Source: Comamonadaceae bacterium (GTDB taxonomy: Bacteria > Pseudomonadota > Gammaproteobacteria > Burkholderiales > Burkholderiaceae). Taken from it: a stretch of DNA of 9,531 nucleotides. The notes beneath the pieces were generated by a model. The model made no database searches, had not been told where the DNA came from, and saw only the letters and a list, made by a program, of their open reading frames with translations. The position numbers were made by a program, and so were the translations under genes. The DNA is taken from the NCBI GenBank assembly GCA_947377705.1, contig CANCGU010000092.1, positions 1-9,531 of the forward strand, given 5' to 3'. Positions 1-8,772 of the stretch are shown here, piece by piece. Numbering within the stretch: position 1 is the stretch's first letter; every line of letters starts with the position of its first letter.

Positions 1-45
1 AGCAGTGGCAATGGCGATGATGGGCGCGTCGTGTTGAGCAAGCAT
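1..45 (-). CDS. mnmE: MnmE (TrmE) tRNA-modification GTPase, N-terminal fragment
   Basis: Only the first 15 codons are inside the window; the gene runs off the left edge. Reading leftward from ATG at 45, the peptide is MLAQHDAPIIAIATA, which matches the conserved start of MnmE (typically a short Met-Leu leader, then D-PI-AIATAPG). MnmE is a potassium-dependent GTPase that works with MnmG to modify the wobble uridine of certain tRNAs. Its place directly after yidC is the usual order near proteobacterial origins. The start sits only 15 nt beyond the T-run of the yidC terminator, and no clear Shine-Dalgarno sequence is visible, so either the gene has a very short leader or it depends on some read-through. 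The identification rests on a short peptide plus gene order. Confidence 0.8.
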   Translation of the reverse strand, partial: MLAQHDAPIIAIATA

Positions 46-60
46 GGCTAGATTGTCCAG

Positions 61-96
61 AAAAAAACCCGCCAACCGATGAAGGAGGCGGGCTTT
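61..96 (-). terminator. Rho-independent terminator of the rpmH–yidC operon
   Basis: On the minus strand a GC-rich stem, GCCCGCC paired with GGCGGG (arms at 92-87 and 73-68), has a 13-nt loop and is followed at once by a run of seven T residues (67-61). It lies about 20 nt past the yidC stop. A second small inverted repeat, TTTGGT-TTG-ACCAAA at 94-108, abuts it on the yidC side. There is no plus-strand gene here for it to serve. Confidence 0.9.
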
Positions 97-116
97 GGTT
101 TGACCAAATTTCTAAA

Positions 117-1823
117 TTAGAACTTGGGCAAGTTAAATTGCGGGGGCACACCCATGCGAATGTTGATGAGCCATTGTTGCGCAATCGACAGCACGTTGTT
201 GGTGATCCAGTACAGCACCAAACCGGCTGGGAAGAAGAAGAACATCACGCTGAAGGCCAGCGGCATGATCCACATCATCTTGGCTTGCATGGGATCTGGT
301 GGCGCGGGGTTCAATGCGGTTTGCAACAAGGTGGTGAGCGTCATGAACAGCGGCAAGATGAAATAAGGATCGGGCGCAGACAGGTCGTGAATCCAACCCA
401 CCCAAGGTGCGTTGCGAATTTCTACGGTCGACAACAACACCCAGTAGAGAGCAATGAACACGGGAATTTGCAACGCAATAGGGACGCAGCCACCCATCGG
501 GTTGACTTTTTCCTCGCGGTAGATTTTCATCATCTCCATCTGCATTTGCTGCGGATTGTCTTTGAGACGTTCGCGCATTTCCATGATTTTTGGATTGATC
601 GCTTTCATCTTGGCCATGCTTTGGTAAGCGTGGGCATTCAACCAGTAGAAGGCCGCTTTGAGCAGTACCACCAAGCTGACGATCGACCAGCCCCAGTTAC
701 CCAAGATGTTGTTGAGTTGGTGCAACAACCAAAACAGGGGCTTGGCCAAAATGGTCAGCCAGCCATAGTCTTTGACCAGCTCCAAGCCTGGGTAAAGTGC
801 TTCGAGTTTTTTCTCTTCTTGTGGGCCGGCATACAAAGTTGCCGCCACGCTCTTGGTTTGACCTGGTTTGATAGCGTCCAGAGGCGCAATCAGGGTCACA
901 CGGTAACAGCAGTCTGGCATGGTCGAGCCAATGTCCACCGCATCGATAGAAATGTCACGGTTCATGCCGTCAGGCAAAACCCATGCGCTGGCAAAGTAAT
1001 GTTGCACCATCGCGATGTAGCCGGTGCTAGATTGCTTTTCAACATCGACTTTTTTCTTTTTGATGTCGGCAAACTCCACTTTTTGATACTTCTTGGCTTC
1101 TGTGTAAATCGCAGGGCCAGTGAAGGTGGAATAAAACGACGATTCACCAGCAGGCTTATTGCCATCGCGCACCAGCTGGAAATACAACTGCGGCGCCACG
1201 TCTTGCGCGCCCGTGTTCACGATGTCGTGTTTGACGGCCATGTCATAGGCGCCGCGCTTAACGGTGTAAGTCTTGACCAGCTTCACGCCGCTTTGTGCGG
1301 CAGATTCAAACGTGATGGACAGCTCGTTGTCGCCATCTTTGAGTTTGCGCGCCCCAGGACGCACCGTCATCACCGATTTGTGTGTCGGCAATGCGACGCC
1401 GGGAACACTAGAAATCAAACCCGTTTGTGCGGTGTAGATGCGGTCCTTGCTGTCGTCGAGCAACACAATTTTGTGACCCGGCTTTTGTTCGTCATCGTGC
1501 TTCAACAACTCCACGCGTGCCAATGTGCCGCCTTCGGTGTCAAAGCTGAGTTTGAACAAATCTGTTTCGACTTGGACAAGTTCTTTGGTCGCTGCGCGTG
1601 TTTCGACCACAGGCACCGCCACGACGCCTTGTGGCGCAACAGGGGCAGGTATACCAGCCGCTTGCGGTACGGCGGACGCCGCATCGGCAGCAACTTTGAC
1701 TTGCTGAGCAGGCGTTGGGAAGAAGGTGGCTTTGTTTCCGTTGTGGACTTGCCATTGGTCCCACAGAAGAACCATGGAGAATCCAAAGATCACCCACAAA
1801 ATGGTGCGGCGAATGTCGTTCAT
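117..1823 (-). CDS. yidC: YidC membrane protein insertase
   Basis: 568-aa inner-membrane insertase that places membrane proteins in the bilayer, alone or with SecYEG. The layout is that of Gram-negative YidC. It has an N-terminal transmembrane helix (about residues 7-22), an Ala/Pro/Val-rich linker (40-80), a large periplasmic beta domain (about 85-345) and a C-terminal five-helix insertase core (about 355-555). The cytoplasmic coiled-coil hairpin is visible as SMAKMKAINPKI...MRERLKDNPQQ (402-426), followed by KVNPMGGC (439-446). The groove residue that is Arg366 in E. coli aligns with Lys389 here; Lys at this place is, to my knowledge, common in betaproteobacteria. The ATG overlaps the yidD stop as ATGA, and GGAAAG lies upstream as a ribosome site. 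It is the last gene of the operon and is followed by a strong terminator. No TTA, CTA or TCA codon occurs in frame, which leaves the opposite strand open. Confidence 0.98.
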   Translation of the reverse strand: MNDIRRTILWVIFGFSMVLLWDQWQVHNGNKATFFPTPAQQVKVAADAASAVPQAAGIPAPVAPQGVVAVPVVETRAATKELVQVETDLFKLSFDTEGGTLARVELLKHDDEQKPGHKIVLLDDSKDRIYTAQTGLISSVPGVALPTHKSVMTVRPGARKLKDGDNELSITFESAAQSGVKLVKTYTVKRGAYDMAVKHDIVNTGAQDVAPQLYFQLVRDGNKPAGESSFYSTFTGPAIYTEAKKYQKVEFADIKKKKVDVEKQSSTGYIAMVQHYFASAWVLPDGMNRDISIDAVDIGSTMPDCCYRVTLIAPLDAIKPGQTKSVAATLYAGPQEEKKLEALYPGLELVKDYGWLTILAKPLFWLLHQLNNILGNWGWSIVSLVVLLKAAFYWLNAHAYQSMAKMKAINPKIMEMRERLKDNPQQMQMEMMKIYREEKVNPMGGCVPIALQIPVFIALYWVLLSTVEIRNAPWVGWIHDLSAPDPYFILPLFMTLTTLLQTALNPAPPDPMQAKMMWIMPLAFSVMFFFFPAGLVLYWITNNVLSIAQQWLINIRMGVPPQFNLPKF

Positions 1824-2083
1824 GAAGTTTTCTTTCCGGCGTTGGAAGAGGTCAAAGAGGTAAACAAAGCAGGTGGCACAGGATCATGTCCCCCCGCACA
1901 CCAAGGTTGGCAGCGTGCCAAACGACGCAAGGTTAGGTAACTGCCGTGTGCAGCGCCATGAAGCTCTAAAGCTTGCAGTGCATACACAGAACATGTCGGC
2001 TCGAACCGGCACGAAGACCCGAGCCAAGGACTCAGTAGCAAACGGTATCCACGCACCAGCATCATTAAGAATGACTGCATCAT
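1820..2083 (-). CDS. yidD: YidD membrane protein insertion efficiency factor
   Basis: 87-aa protein of the YidD/UPF0161 family, a small membrane-associated protein thought to help YidC-dependent insertion. The family core is visible: VRGYRLLLSPWLG (10-22), then CRFEPTCS (25-32) and the C-terminal region with LARCQPWCAGGHDPVP (55-70). Cysteines are at 25, 31, 58 and 62. The start at 2083 gives an ATGA overlap with the rnpA stop, and the gene's own stop makes an ATGA overlap with yidC, so translation is probably coupled on both sides. A further in-frame Met at codon 7-8 (MMLVRGY) could be the true start, since family members often begin close to the VRGY motif. The tail after DPVP (71-87) is not conserved as far as I know. 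Confidence 0.95.
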   Translation of the reverse strand: MMQSFLMMLVRGYRLLLSPWLGSSCRFEPTCSVYALQALELHGAAHGSYLTLRRLARCQPWCAGGHDPVPPALFTSLTSSNAGKKTS

Positions 2084-2517
2084 GCTGCGGCGCTCACACG
2101 GCCAAACAATTGTTTGAGCTCTTCGCGCACCGTTTGTTTCAACACATCTGAAGATGCACTGACAAACGTTTGAAGATTGAACGTTGCCCGCAACCGAACC
2201 ACATAGGCTGTCGGCATTAAGCCTTTTTCAAATTCGCGTGAAACCGCATGAATTTGACGTCGAATTAAATTGCGCGTGACCGCGCGCTTCGCCCACCGTT
2301 TGGGTGTGAGTGCGCCCATCATCAAGACACCATCGACAAACAGGGTCGGGGTTTGTTCAAACCCAGACCCTGTAGAGGCTTTGACAGGTGGTTGCCACTG
2401 GTGCAACACAAAATGCGGCGTACGCGCCACAGAGCCTGCCGACATGACAGCCTGAAATTCTGACCACTGTTGCAGACGTTCCACGGCGCTTGGGTCGCGG
2501 GCCTGTTCAGCGGTCAA
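2080..2517 (-). CDS. rnpA: Ribonuclease P protein component
   Basis: Protein subunit of RNase P, which helps the catalytic RNA process the 5' end of tRNA precursors. The diagnostic RNR motif is seen as KRAVTRNLIRRQIH (77-90), preceded by the MMGALTPKRWAKRAV region. The N-terminal segment RTPHFVLH (32-39) and the C-terminal helix (122-140) also fit the family. At 145 aa from a TTG start at 2517 it is a little longer than usual (about 115-135). That start lies 3 nt after the rpmH stop. An alternative is GTG at 2484 (codon 12), which would begin at VERLQQWSEFQ, where many relatives begin. Neither has a convincing ribosome site, so coupling to rpmH is likely and the exact start is uncertain. The stop overlaps yidD as ATGA. 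Confidence 0.95.
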   Translation of the reverse strand: MTAEQARDPSAVERLQQWSEFQAVMSAGSVARTPHFVLHQWQPPVKASTGSGFEQTPTLFVDGVLMMGALTPKRWAKRAVTRNLIRRQIHAVSREFEKGLMPTAYVVRLRATFNLQTFVSASSDVLKQTVREELKQLFGRVSAAA

Positions 2518-2520
2518 AAA

Positions 2521-2655
2521 TTAGACAGCCAGACGCTTGCGACCTTTGGCGCGACGTGCGTTGATCACAGCGCGGCCACCGCGAGTTTTCATACGGACCA
2601 AAAAGCCATGGGTACGGGCGCGGCGAGTTTTAGAAGGCTGGTAAGTGCGTTTCAT
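2521..2655 (-). CDS. rpmH: 50S ribosomal protein L34
   Basis: 44-aa, very basic ribosomal protein of the large subunit. Translating leftward from ATG at 2655 gives [20 protein letters not shown], then [20 protein letters not shown] and the end RLAV, which is the full L34 sequence at its standard length. A short GGAA lies 5 nt before the ATG. It is the first gene of the leftward rpmH-rnpA-yidD-yidC operon and faces dnaA across the origin segment, the standard arrangement in proteobacteria. Its stop is 3 nt from the proposed TTG of rnpA. The protein is entirely family-typical, with no odd residues. Confidence 0.98.
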   Translation of the reverse strand: MKRTYQPSKTRRARTHGFLVRMKTRGGRAVINARRAKGRKRLAV

Positions 2656-2675
2656 GATTTTTCCAAAAAGCTAAG

Positions 2676-2691
2676 CCCTGAGAGATCAGGG
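2676..2691 (-). promoter_or_regulatory. Hairpin in the rpmH leader
   Basis: CCCTGA-GAGA-TCAGGG is a perfect 6-bp inverted repeat with a 4-nt loop, 20 nt upstream of the rpmH start. It has no T-run, so it is not a simple terminator. It could be a control element in the rpmH mRNA leader or an mRNA-stabilising stem. Function is unknown; only the symmetry is seen. Confidence 0.45.
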
Positions 2692-2733
2692 AAACCAATG
2701 ATTATCTCAAACTTTTGGGGCACTTGCTGACTT

Positions 2734-2742
2734 TTATCCACA
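2734..2742 (+). promoter_or_regulatory. DnaA box, perfect
   Basis: TTATCCACA, an exact match to the consensus 9-mer bound by DnaA domain IV. It lies just downstream of the proposed rpmH -10 element, so DnaA bound here could also repress leftward transcription. Confidence 0.9.
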
Positions 2743-2746
2743 CTCT

Positions 2747-2775
2747 TTTTTACTTTGCTTTTTAAAAAGTCTCAA
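2747..2775 (-). promoter_or_regulatory. Possible sigma-70 promoter for rpmH
   Basis: On the minus strand TTGAGA (2775-2770) and TAAAAA (2752-2747) are separated by 17 bp, a fair match to TTGACA/TATAAT spacing. It would start transcription near 2740 with a leader of about 85 nt. The region is AT-rich, so a chance match is possible. Confidence 0.4.
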
Positions 2776-2789
2776 GGATTTAGGTGACC

Positions 2790-2798
2790 TGTGGATAA
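2790..2798 (-). promoter_or_regulatory. DnaA box, perfect
   Basis: TGTGGATAA, the exact reverse complement of TTATCCACA. It is oriented against the box at 2734 and shares its last three bases with the IHF-like site. Confidence 0.9.
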
Positions 2799-2808
2799 TT
2801 TTTTGATA
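2796..2808 (-). promoter_or_regulatory. Possible IHF binding site
   Basis: On the minus strand TATCAAAAAATTA matches WATCAANNNNTTR at every fixed position. IHF bends origin DNA in E. coli and helps DnaA assemble. The site overlaps a perfect DnaA box by 3 bp. Because the surroundings are T-rich, a chance match cannot be excluded. Confidence 0.4.
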
Positions 2809-2822
2809 AAGTGCTCAATTGC

Positions 2823-2839
2823 CTGTCTTTTGAAGACAG
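2823..2839. repeat. Inverted repeat in the dnaA leader
   Basis: CTGTCTT-TTG-AAGACAG, a perfect 7-bp inverted repeat with a 3-nt centre, directly abutting the DnaA box at 2840 and ending 21 nt before the dnaA start. It could be an operator for a dimeric regulator or an RNA hairpin in the dnaA leader. Nothing in the window identifies a partner. Confidence 0.5.
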
Positions 2840-2848
2840 CTATCCACA
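2840..2848 (+). promoter_or_regulatory. DnaA box, one mismatch, at the dnaA start
   Basis: CTATCCACA differs from the consensus only in the first base. It ends 12 nt before the dnaA ATG, a position suited to autorepression of dnaA at the transcript level or to covering the leader. Confidence 0.7.
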
Positions 2849-2860
2849 GAAAAATATCTC

Positions 2861-4273
2861 ATGAACCAGGGTCTTCCATCTTCTGCTGCCGACGGCCTAC
2901 CACCGGGTTCTGGTGAAGGTTTATGGCAAGCTTGTGTCGATCAACTCGCACAGGAATTGCCAGAACAACAATTCAATACGTGGATCAAACCGCTCGTTGC
3001 CAACGTTGCTGAAGACTTCAGCAAAGTCGTTATTTTGGTTGGCAATCGCTTTAAATTGGATTGGATTCGTGCCCAGTACGCCCATCGAATTGCTGGTTTG
3101 CTCCAGCAAATGTACGGCCAATCCATTCAAGTTGAGTTAGCGATTACTCCTAAGGAAACTCCTATCAGGATTAAGCCTGTATCTTTCTCGCAAGAGCTTG
3201 AATCGCTTCCTGAAAGCTTTGTGGGGCTTGAAGAAGGTATCCCTACCGGACCTCGCACGCGCCTTAATACTGCACTGACCTTCGACACCTTGGTTGAGGG
3301 CACGGCGAACCGCATGGCACGCGCCGCAGCAATGCATGTGGCAACCATGCCAGGGCAGCTTTACAACCCTTTGTTCATTTATGGTGGTGTAGGTCTAGGT
3401 AAGACCCATTTGATGCACGCCGTGGGAAATAAGTTGTTAAGTGAACGGCCCGATGCCAAAGTTCTCTACATCCATGCTGAGCAATTTGTTTCGGATGTGG
3501 TTAAAGCCTATCAGCGCAAAACTTTTGACGAATTCAAAGAGCGCTACCACTCGTTAGATCTTCTTTTAATTGACGATGTTCAGTTCTTTGCCAACAAAGA
3601 ACGCACACAAGAAGAGTTTTTCAACGCTTTTGAAGCTTTGCTGGCTAAAAAGTCTCACATCATCATGACGAGTGACACTTATCCAAAGGGGTTGACGGAC
3701 ATTCACGAACGTTTGGTTTCACGCTTTGATGCCGGTTTGACCGTAGCCATTGAGCCCCCCGAATTGGAAATGCGTGTGGCTATTTTGATCAGTAAATCAC
3801 GCGCTGAAGGGTCTGAAATGCCCGAAGAAGTCGCCTTTTTTGTTGCCAAAAACGTGCGTTCTAACGTGCGTGAGCTGGAAGGCGCTTTGCGCAAAATCTT
3901 GGCTTATTCGCGTTTCAATCAAAAGGAAATTTCAATTCAATTGGCACGCGATGCCTTGCGCGATTTGCTGTCTATTCAGAACCGCCAAATTTCGGTCGAA
4001 AACATCCAAAAAACGGTTGCTGACTATTACAAAATCAAAGTCGCGGACATGTACTCTAAGAAGCGTCCTGCATCGATTGCACGACCTCGCCAGATTGCCA
4101 TGTACTTGGCCAAAGAACTCACACAAAAGAGCCTTCCTGAGATTGGTGAGCTGTTTGGAGGGCGTGATCACACCACAGTCCTTCATGCTGTTCGCAAAAT
4201 CACCGCAGAACGCCAGCAAATGGCTGATCTCAATCAACAATTGCACGTTTTAGAACAAACACTCAAGGGTTAA
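2861..4273 (+). CDS. dnaA: Chromosomal replication initiator DnaA
   Basis: 470-aa AAA+ initiator that binds DnaA boxes, forms an ATP-dependent filament and opens oriC. Domain I (about 20-95) starts at [22 protein letters not shown] short linker (domain II, about 97-133) precedes the AAA+ domain III. In domain III, Walker A is GGVGLGKTH (175-183, Lys181) and Walker B is LLLIDD (234-239). Sensor 1 lies around SD at 271-272, the arginine finger is Arg288 and sensor 2 is Arg337. Domain IV ends the protein with the signature helix-turn-helix from [13 protein letters not shown] to [13 protein letters not shown] (408-446). Length is near that of E. coli DnaA (467). About 18 residues precede the first conserved domain I position. 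The ATG at 2861 has no clear Shine-Dalgarno sequence, but no better start is seen. DnaA boxes flank the gene on both sides, so autoregulation is likely. Confidence 0.99.
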   Translation: MNQGLPSSAADGLPPGSGEGLWQACVDQLAQELPEQQFNTWIKPLVANVAEDFSKVVILVGNRFKLDWIRAQYAHRIAGLLQQMYGQSIQVELAITPKETPIRIKPVSFSQELESLPESFVGLEEGIPTGPRTRLNTALTFDTLVEGTANRMARAAAMHVATMPGQLYNPLFIYGGVGLGKTHLMHAVGNKLLSERPDAKVLYIHAEQFVSDVVKAYQRKTFDEFKERYHSLDLLLIDDVQFFANKERTQEEFFNAFEALLAKKSHIIMTSDTYPKGLTDIHERLVSRFDAGLTVAIEPPELEMRVAILISKSRAEGSEMPEEVAFFVAKNVRSNVRELEGALRKILAYSRFNQKEISIQLARDALRDLLSIQNRQISVENIQKTVADYYKIKVADMYSKKRPASIARPRQIAMYLAKELTQKSLPEIGELFGGRDHTTVLHAVRKITAERQQMADLNQQLHVLEQTLKG

Positions 4274-4292
4274 CCGTCAAAAAGAACAACCT

Positions 4293-4301
4293 TGTGAATA
4301 G
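4293..4301 (-). promoter_or_regulatory. DnaA box, one mismatch
   Basis: TGTGAATAG reads as CTATTCACA on the minus strand. This fits the relaxed consensus TTATNCACA except for the first base. Confidence 0.55.
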
Positions 4302-4303
4302 TT

Positions 4304-4329
4304 TCTGGATAACGCCAGAGTTATCCACA
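4304..4329. promoter_or_regulatory. Inverted pair of DnaA boxes
   Basis: A minus-strand box TTATCCAGA (4312-4304, one mismatch) faces a perfect plus-strand TTATCCACA (4321-4329). Together they form the inverted repeat TGGATAAC-GCCAGA-GTTATCCA (4306-4327, 8-bp arms, 6-bp centre). Two DnaA molecules could bind in divergent orientation. Confidence 0.8.
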
Positions 4330-4349
4330 GAAAAGTAGAAAAAGTAAAG

Positions 4350-4358
4350 TTATCCAGT
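4350..4358 (+). promoter_or_regulatory. Weak DnaA box
   Basis: TTATCCAGT matches seven of nine positions. It has the same orientation as the perfect box at 4321 and starts 29 bp after it. It would be a low-affinity site at best. Confidence 0.4.
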
Positions 4359-4406
4359 TTTCAACGACAGCAAAAAAGCAAGCTTGCCAACACCCTAAAG
4401 GTCAAC

Positions 4407-4418
4407 TCAAGTACTTGA
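4407..4418. repeat. 12-bp perfect palindrome in oriC
   Basis: TCAAGTACTTGA is a perfect palindrome midway between the DnaA box cluster and the trio region. It could be an operator for an origin-binding protein. No known consensus is recognised. Confidence 0.4.
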
Positions 4419-4438
4419 AAAAAAAGAGGAAAATGCTG

Positions 4439-4447
4439 TTGTCCACA
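4439..4447 (+). promoter_or_regulatory. DnaA box next to the unwinding element
   Basis: TTGTCCACA differs from the consensus only at position 3. It is the last strong box before the CTA repeats and is oriented to load DnaA toward them. It lies 18 bp from the first triplet, with GAAAGATGCTTTGCTTAT between. Confidence 0.7.
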
Positions 4448-4465
4448 GAAAGATGCTTTGCTTAT

Positions 4466-4477
4466 CTACTACTACTA
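4466..4477 (+). promoter_or_regulatory. DnaA-trio repeat (origin unwinding element)
   Basis: Four exact tandem CTA triplets, so the opposite strand reads 3'-GAT-5' four times. The DnaA-trio described for Bacillus subtilis has the consensus 3'-[G/A]A[T/A]-5' and lies downstream of DnaA boxes in the same orientation, where the DnaA filament grips single-stranded DNA. Here it is followed by ATTTAAATAAAG, suitable for melting. A short repeat could be chance, but its position between the last DnaA box and dnaN strongly fits. Confidence 0.7.
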
Positions 4478-4505
4478 ATTTAAATAAAGAAAACAAGAGG
4501 AAGAG

Positions 4506-5612
4506 ATGATCGTACTGAAAGCAACACAAGACAAGGTTTTGTCAGTTCTGCAATCTGTTGCAGGCATCGTTGAACGTCGCCATACATTGCCTATCTTGGC
4601 AAACGTGTTGATTCGCAAAACAGGCAGTGCCTTGCAACTGACCACCAGTGATTTAGAAATCCAAATTCGCACCACCGCTGAACTCGATGGTGACGCAGGC
4701 AACTTCACCACCACAGTAGGCGCTCGCAAGTTAATTGATATCTTGCGCACCATGCCTTCAGATCAAACCGTAAGTTTGGAATCTAACCAAAACAAATTGA
4801 TTTTGAAAGGTGGCAAAAGCCGCTTCACTCTGCAGAGTTTGCCTGCTGAAGATTTTCCATTGGTGCAAGAAGCTGCCAACTTTGGCCCTTCGTTCAGCGT
4901 GCCACAAAAGACGCTGAAAGAGCTGTTGCATCAAGTGTCATTTGCCATGGCAGTGCACGACATACGTTATTACTTGAACGGTATTTTGTTTGTGGCGGAA
5001 GGCAAGCAACTCAGTTTGGTTGCGACAGATGGTCACCGTTTGGCTTTTTCATCTGCCACTTTGGATGTTGAGGTACCCCGTCAAGAAGTTATCTTGCCTC
5101 GCAAAACAGTGCTCGAAATGCAGCGTTTGTTGAGCGACAAAGAAGGTGCGATTGAAATGCAATTTGCAGGCAACCAAGCCAAGTTCACTTTTGAAGGCAT
5201 GGAGTTTGTGACCAAGTTGGTCGAAGGCAAATTCCCTGACTACAACCGCGTGATTCCAAAAAATCACAAAAATACCATCACCATGGGCCGTACGGCCTTG
5301 TTGGCGACTTTGCAACGCACAGCGATTTTGACCAGCGAGAAGTTCAAAGGTGTTCGCCTGAACCTCGAACCAGGCGTGTTGCGCGTGGCATCTAGCAATG
5401 CAGAACAAGAAGAAGCGGTCGACGAACTCGAAATTGATTACAACGGCGATGCCATTGAAATTGGTTTCAACGTGACGTATCTGATTGATGCTTTGACCAA
5501 TATGGACCAAGACATGGTGCAGGTTGATTTGGCAGATTCCAATAGTTCTGCCCTCATCACCATTCCAGACAACGCCACCTTCAAATACGTGGTGATGCCA
5601 ATGCGTATCTAA
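4506..5612 (+). CDS. dnaN: DNA polymerase III beta subunit (sliding clamp)
   Basis: 368-aa beta clamp, which closes as a dimeric ring around DNA and tethers polymerase III and other partners. Length and the three repeated clamp domains (about 1-125, 126-250, 251-368) are standard (366 in E. coli). Visible landmarks are RRHTLPILANVL near the N-terminus (24-35), the pocket motif TDGHRLA (174-180), FPDYNRVIP (243-251) and the C-terminal YVVMPMRI (361-368). The last of these helps form the hydrophobic pocket for clamp-binding peptides. A good AGAGG ribosome site lies 5 nt before the ATG. The gene is separated from dnaA by the 232-bp origin segment and may have its own promoter there, overlapping the unwinding site. 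gyrB follows after 69 bp. Confidence 0.99.
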   Translation: MIVLKATQDKVLSVLQSVAGIVERRHTLPILANVLIRKTGSALQLTTSDLEIQIRTTAELDGDAGNFTTTVGARKLIDILRTMPSDQTVSLESNQNKLILKGGKSRFTLQSLPAEDFPLVQEAANFGPSFSVPQKTLKELLHQVSFAMAVHDIRYYLNGILFVAEGKQLSLVATDGHRLAFSSATLDVEVPRQEVILPRKTVLEMQRLLSDKEGAIEMQFAGNQAKFTFEGMEFVTKLVEGKFPDYNRVIPKNHKNTITMGRTALLATLQRTAILTSEKFKGVRLNLEPGVLRVASSNAEQEEAVDELEIDYNGDAIEIGFNVTYLIDALTNMDQDMVQVDLADSNSSALITIPDNATFKYVVMPMRI

Positions 5613-5642
5613 CGCGTTGTTGTTTCCCTTTTTACTGATTGA

Positions 5643-8737
<3,095 letters not shown>

Positions 8738-8753
8738 AAAAGTCCCTTGAAGT

Positions 8754-8772
8754 CAGAGGCGAGATGCCTCTG
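8754..8772 (-). promoter_or_regulatory. Inverted repeat in the leader of the Spy-like gene
   Basis: CAGAGGC-GAGAT-GCCTCTG, 7-bp perfect arms and a 5-nt loop, lies about 6 nt upstream of the AAGGGA ribosome site in the 114-bp gap to the pirin gene. A perfect TTGACA hexamer overlaps its upstream edge on the minus strand, but no -10 fits at the right spacing. It may be an operator or leader hairpin. Confidence 0.4.

Larger units (their letters stand above)
2656..2860. other. oriC: oriC, left part (rpmH–dnaA intergenic region)
   Basis: 205-bp AT-rich non-coding segment between the divergent rpmH and dnaA genes. It contains two perfect 9-mer DnaA boxes, TTATCCACA at 2734-2742 (plus) and its complement at 2790-2798 (minus). 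A near-perfect CTATCCACA lies at 2840-2848. The segment also holds an AT palindrome CTTTTTAAAAAG at 2758-2769 and a sequence matching the IHF consensus at 2796-2808. It must also carry the rpmH and dnaA promoters. DnaA boxes here can serve both initiation and autoregulation; together with the dnaA–dnaN segment it forms a likely bipartite origin. Confidence 0.8.
4274..4505. other. oriC: oriC, right part with unwinding region (dnaA–dnaN intergenic)
   Basis: 232-bp AT-rich non-coding segment. It holds one perfect DnaA box (4321-4329, plus) and one-mismatch boxes at 4293-4301 (minus), 4304-4312 (minus) and 4439-4447 (plus, TTGTCCACA). A two-mismatch TTATCCAGT lies at 4350-4358. After the last strong box come four tandem CTA triplets (4466-4477) and an AT-only stretch, the arrangement of a DnaA-trio unwinding element. 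No Rho-independent terminator for dnaA is seen. The dnaN ribosome site closes the segment. I infer that strand opening begins here. Confidence 0.8.

Noticed and set aside
138..1940. 600-codon plus-strand open frame opposite yidC and part of yidD
   Set aside because: Its codons are exact complements of yidC codons. The product is His/Arg/Gln-rich with no recognisable domain, and the openness follows from missing TTA/CTA/TCA codons in yidC.
4458..4486. dnaN promoter with TTGCTT and TAAATA at 17-bp spacing
   Set aside because: Only three of six matches in each hexamer, in AT-rich origin DNA; indistinguishable from chance.
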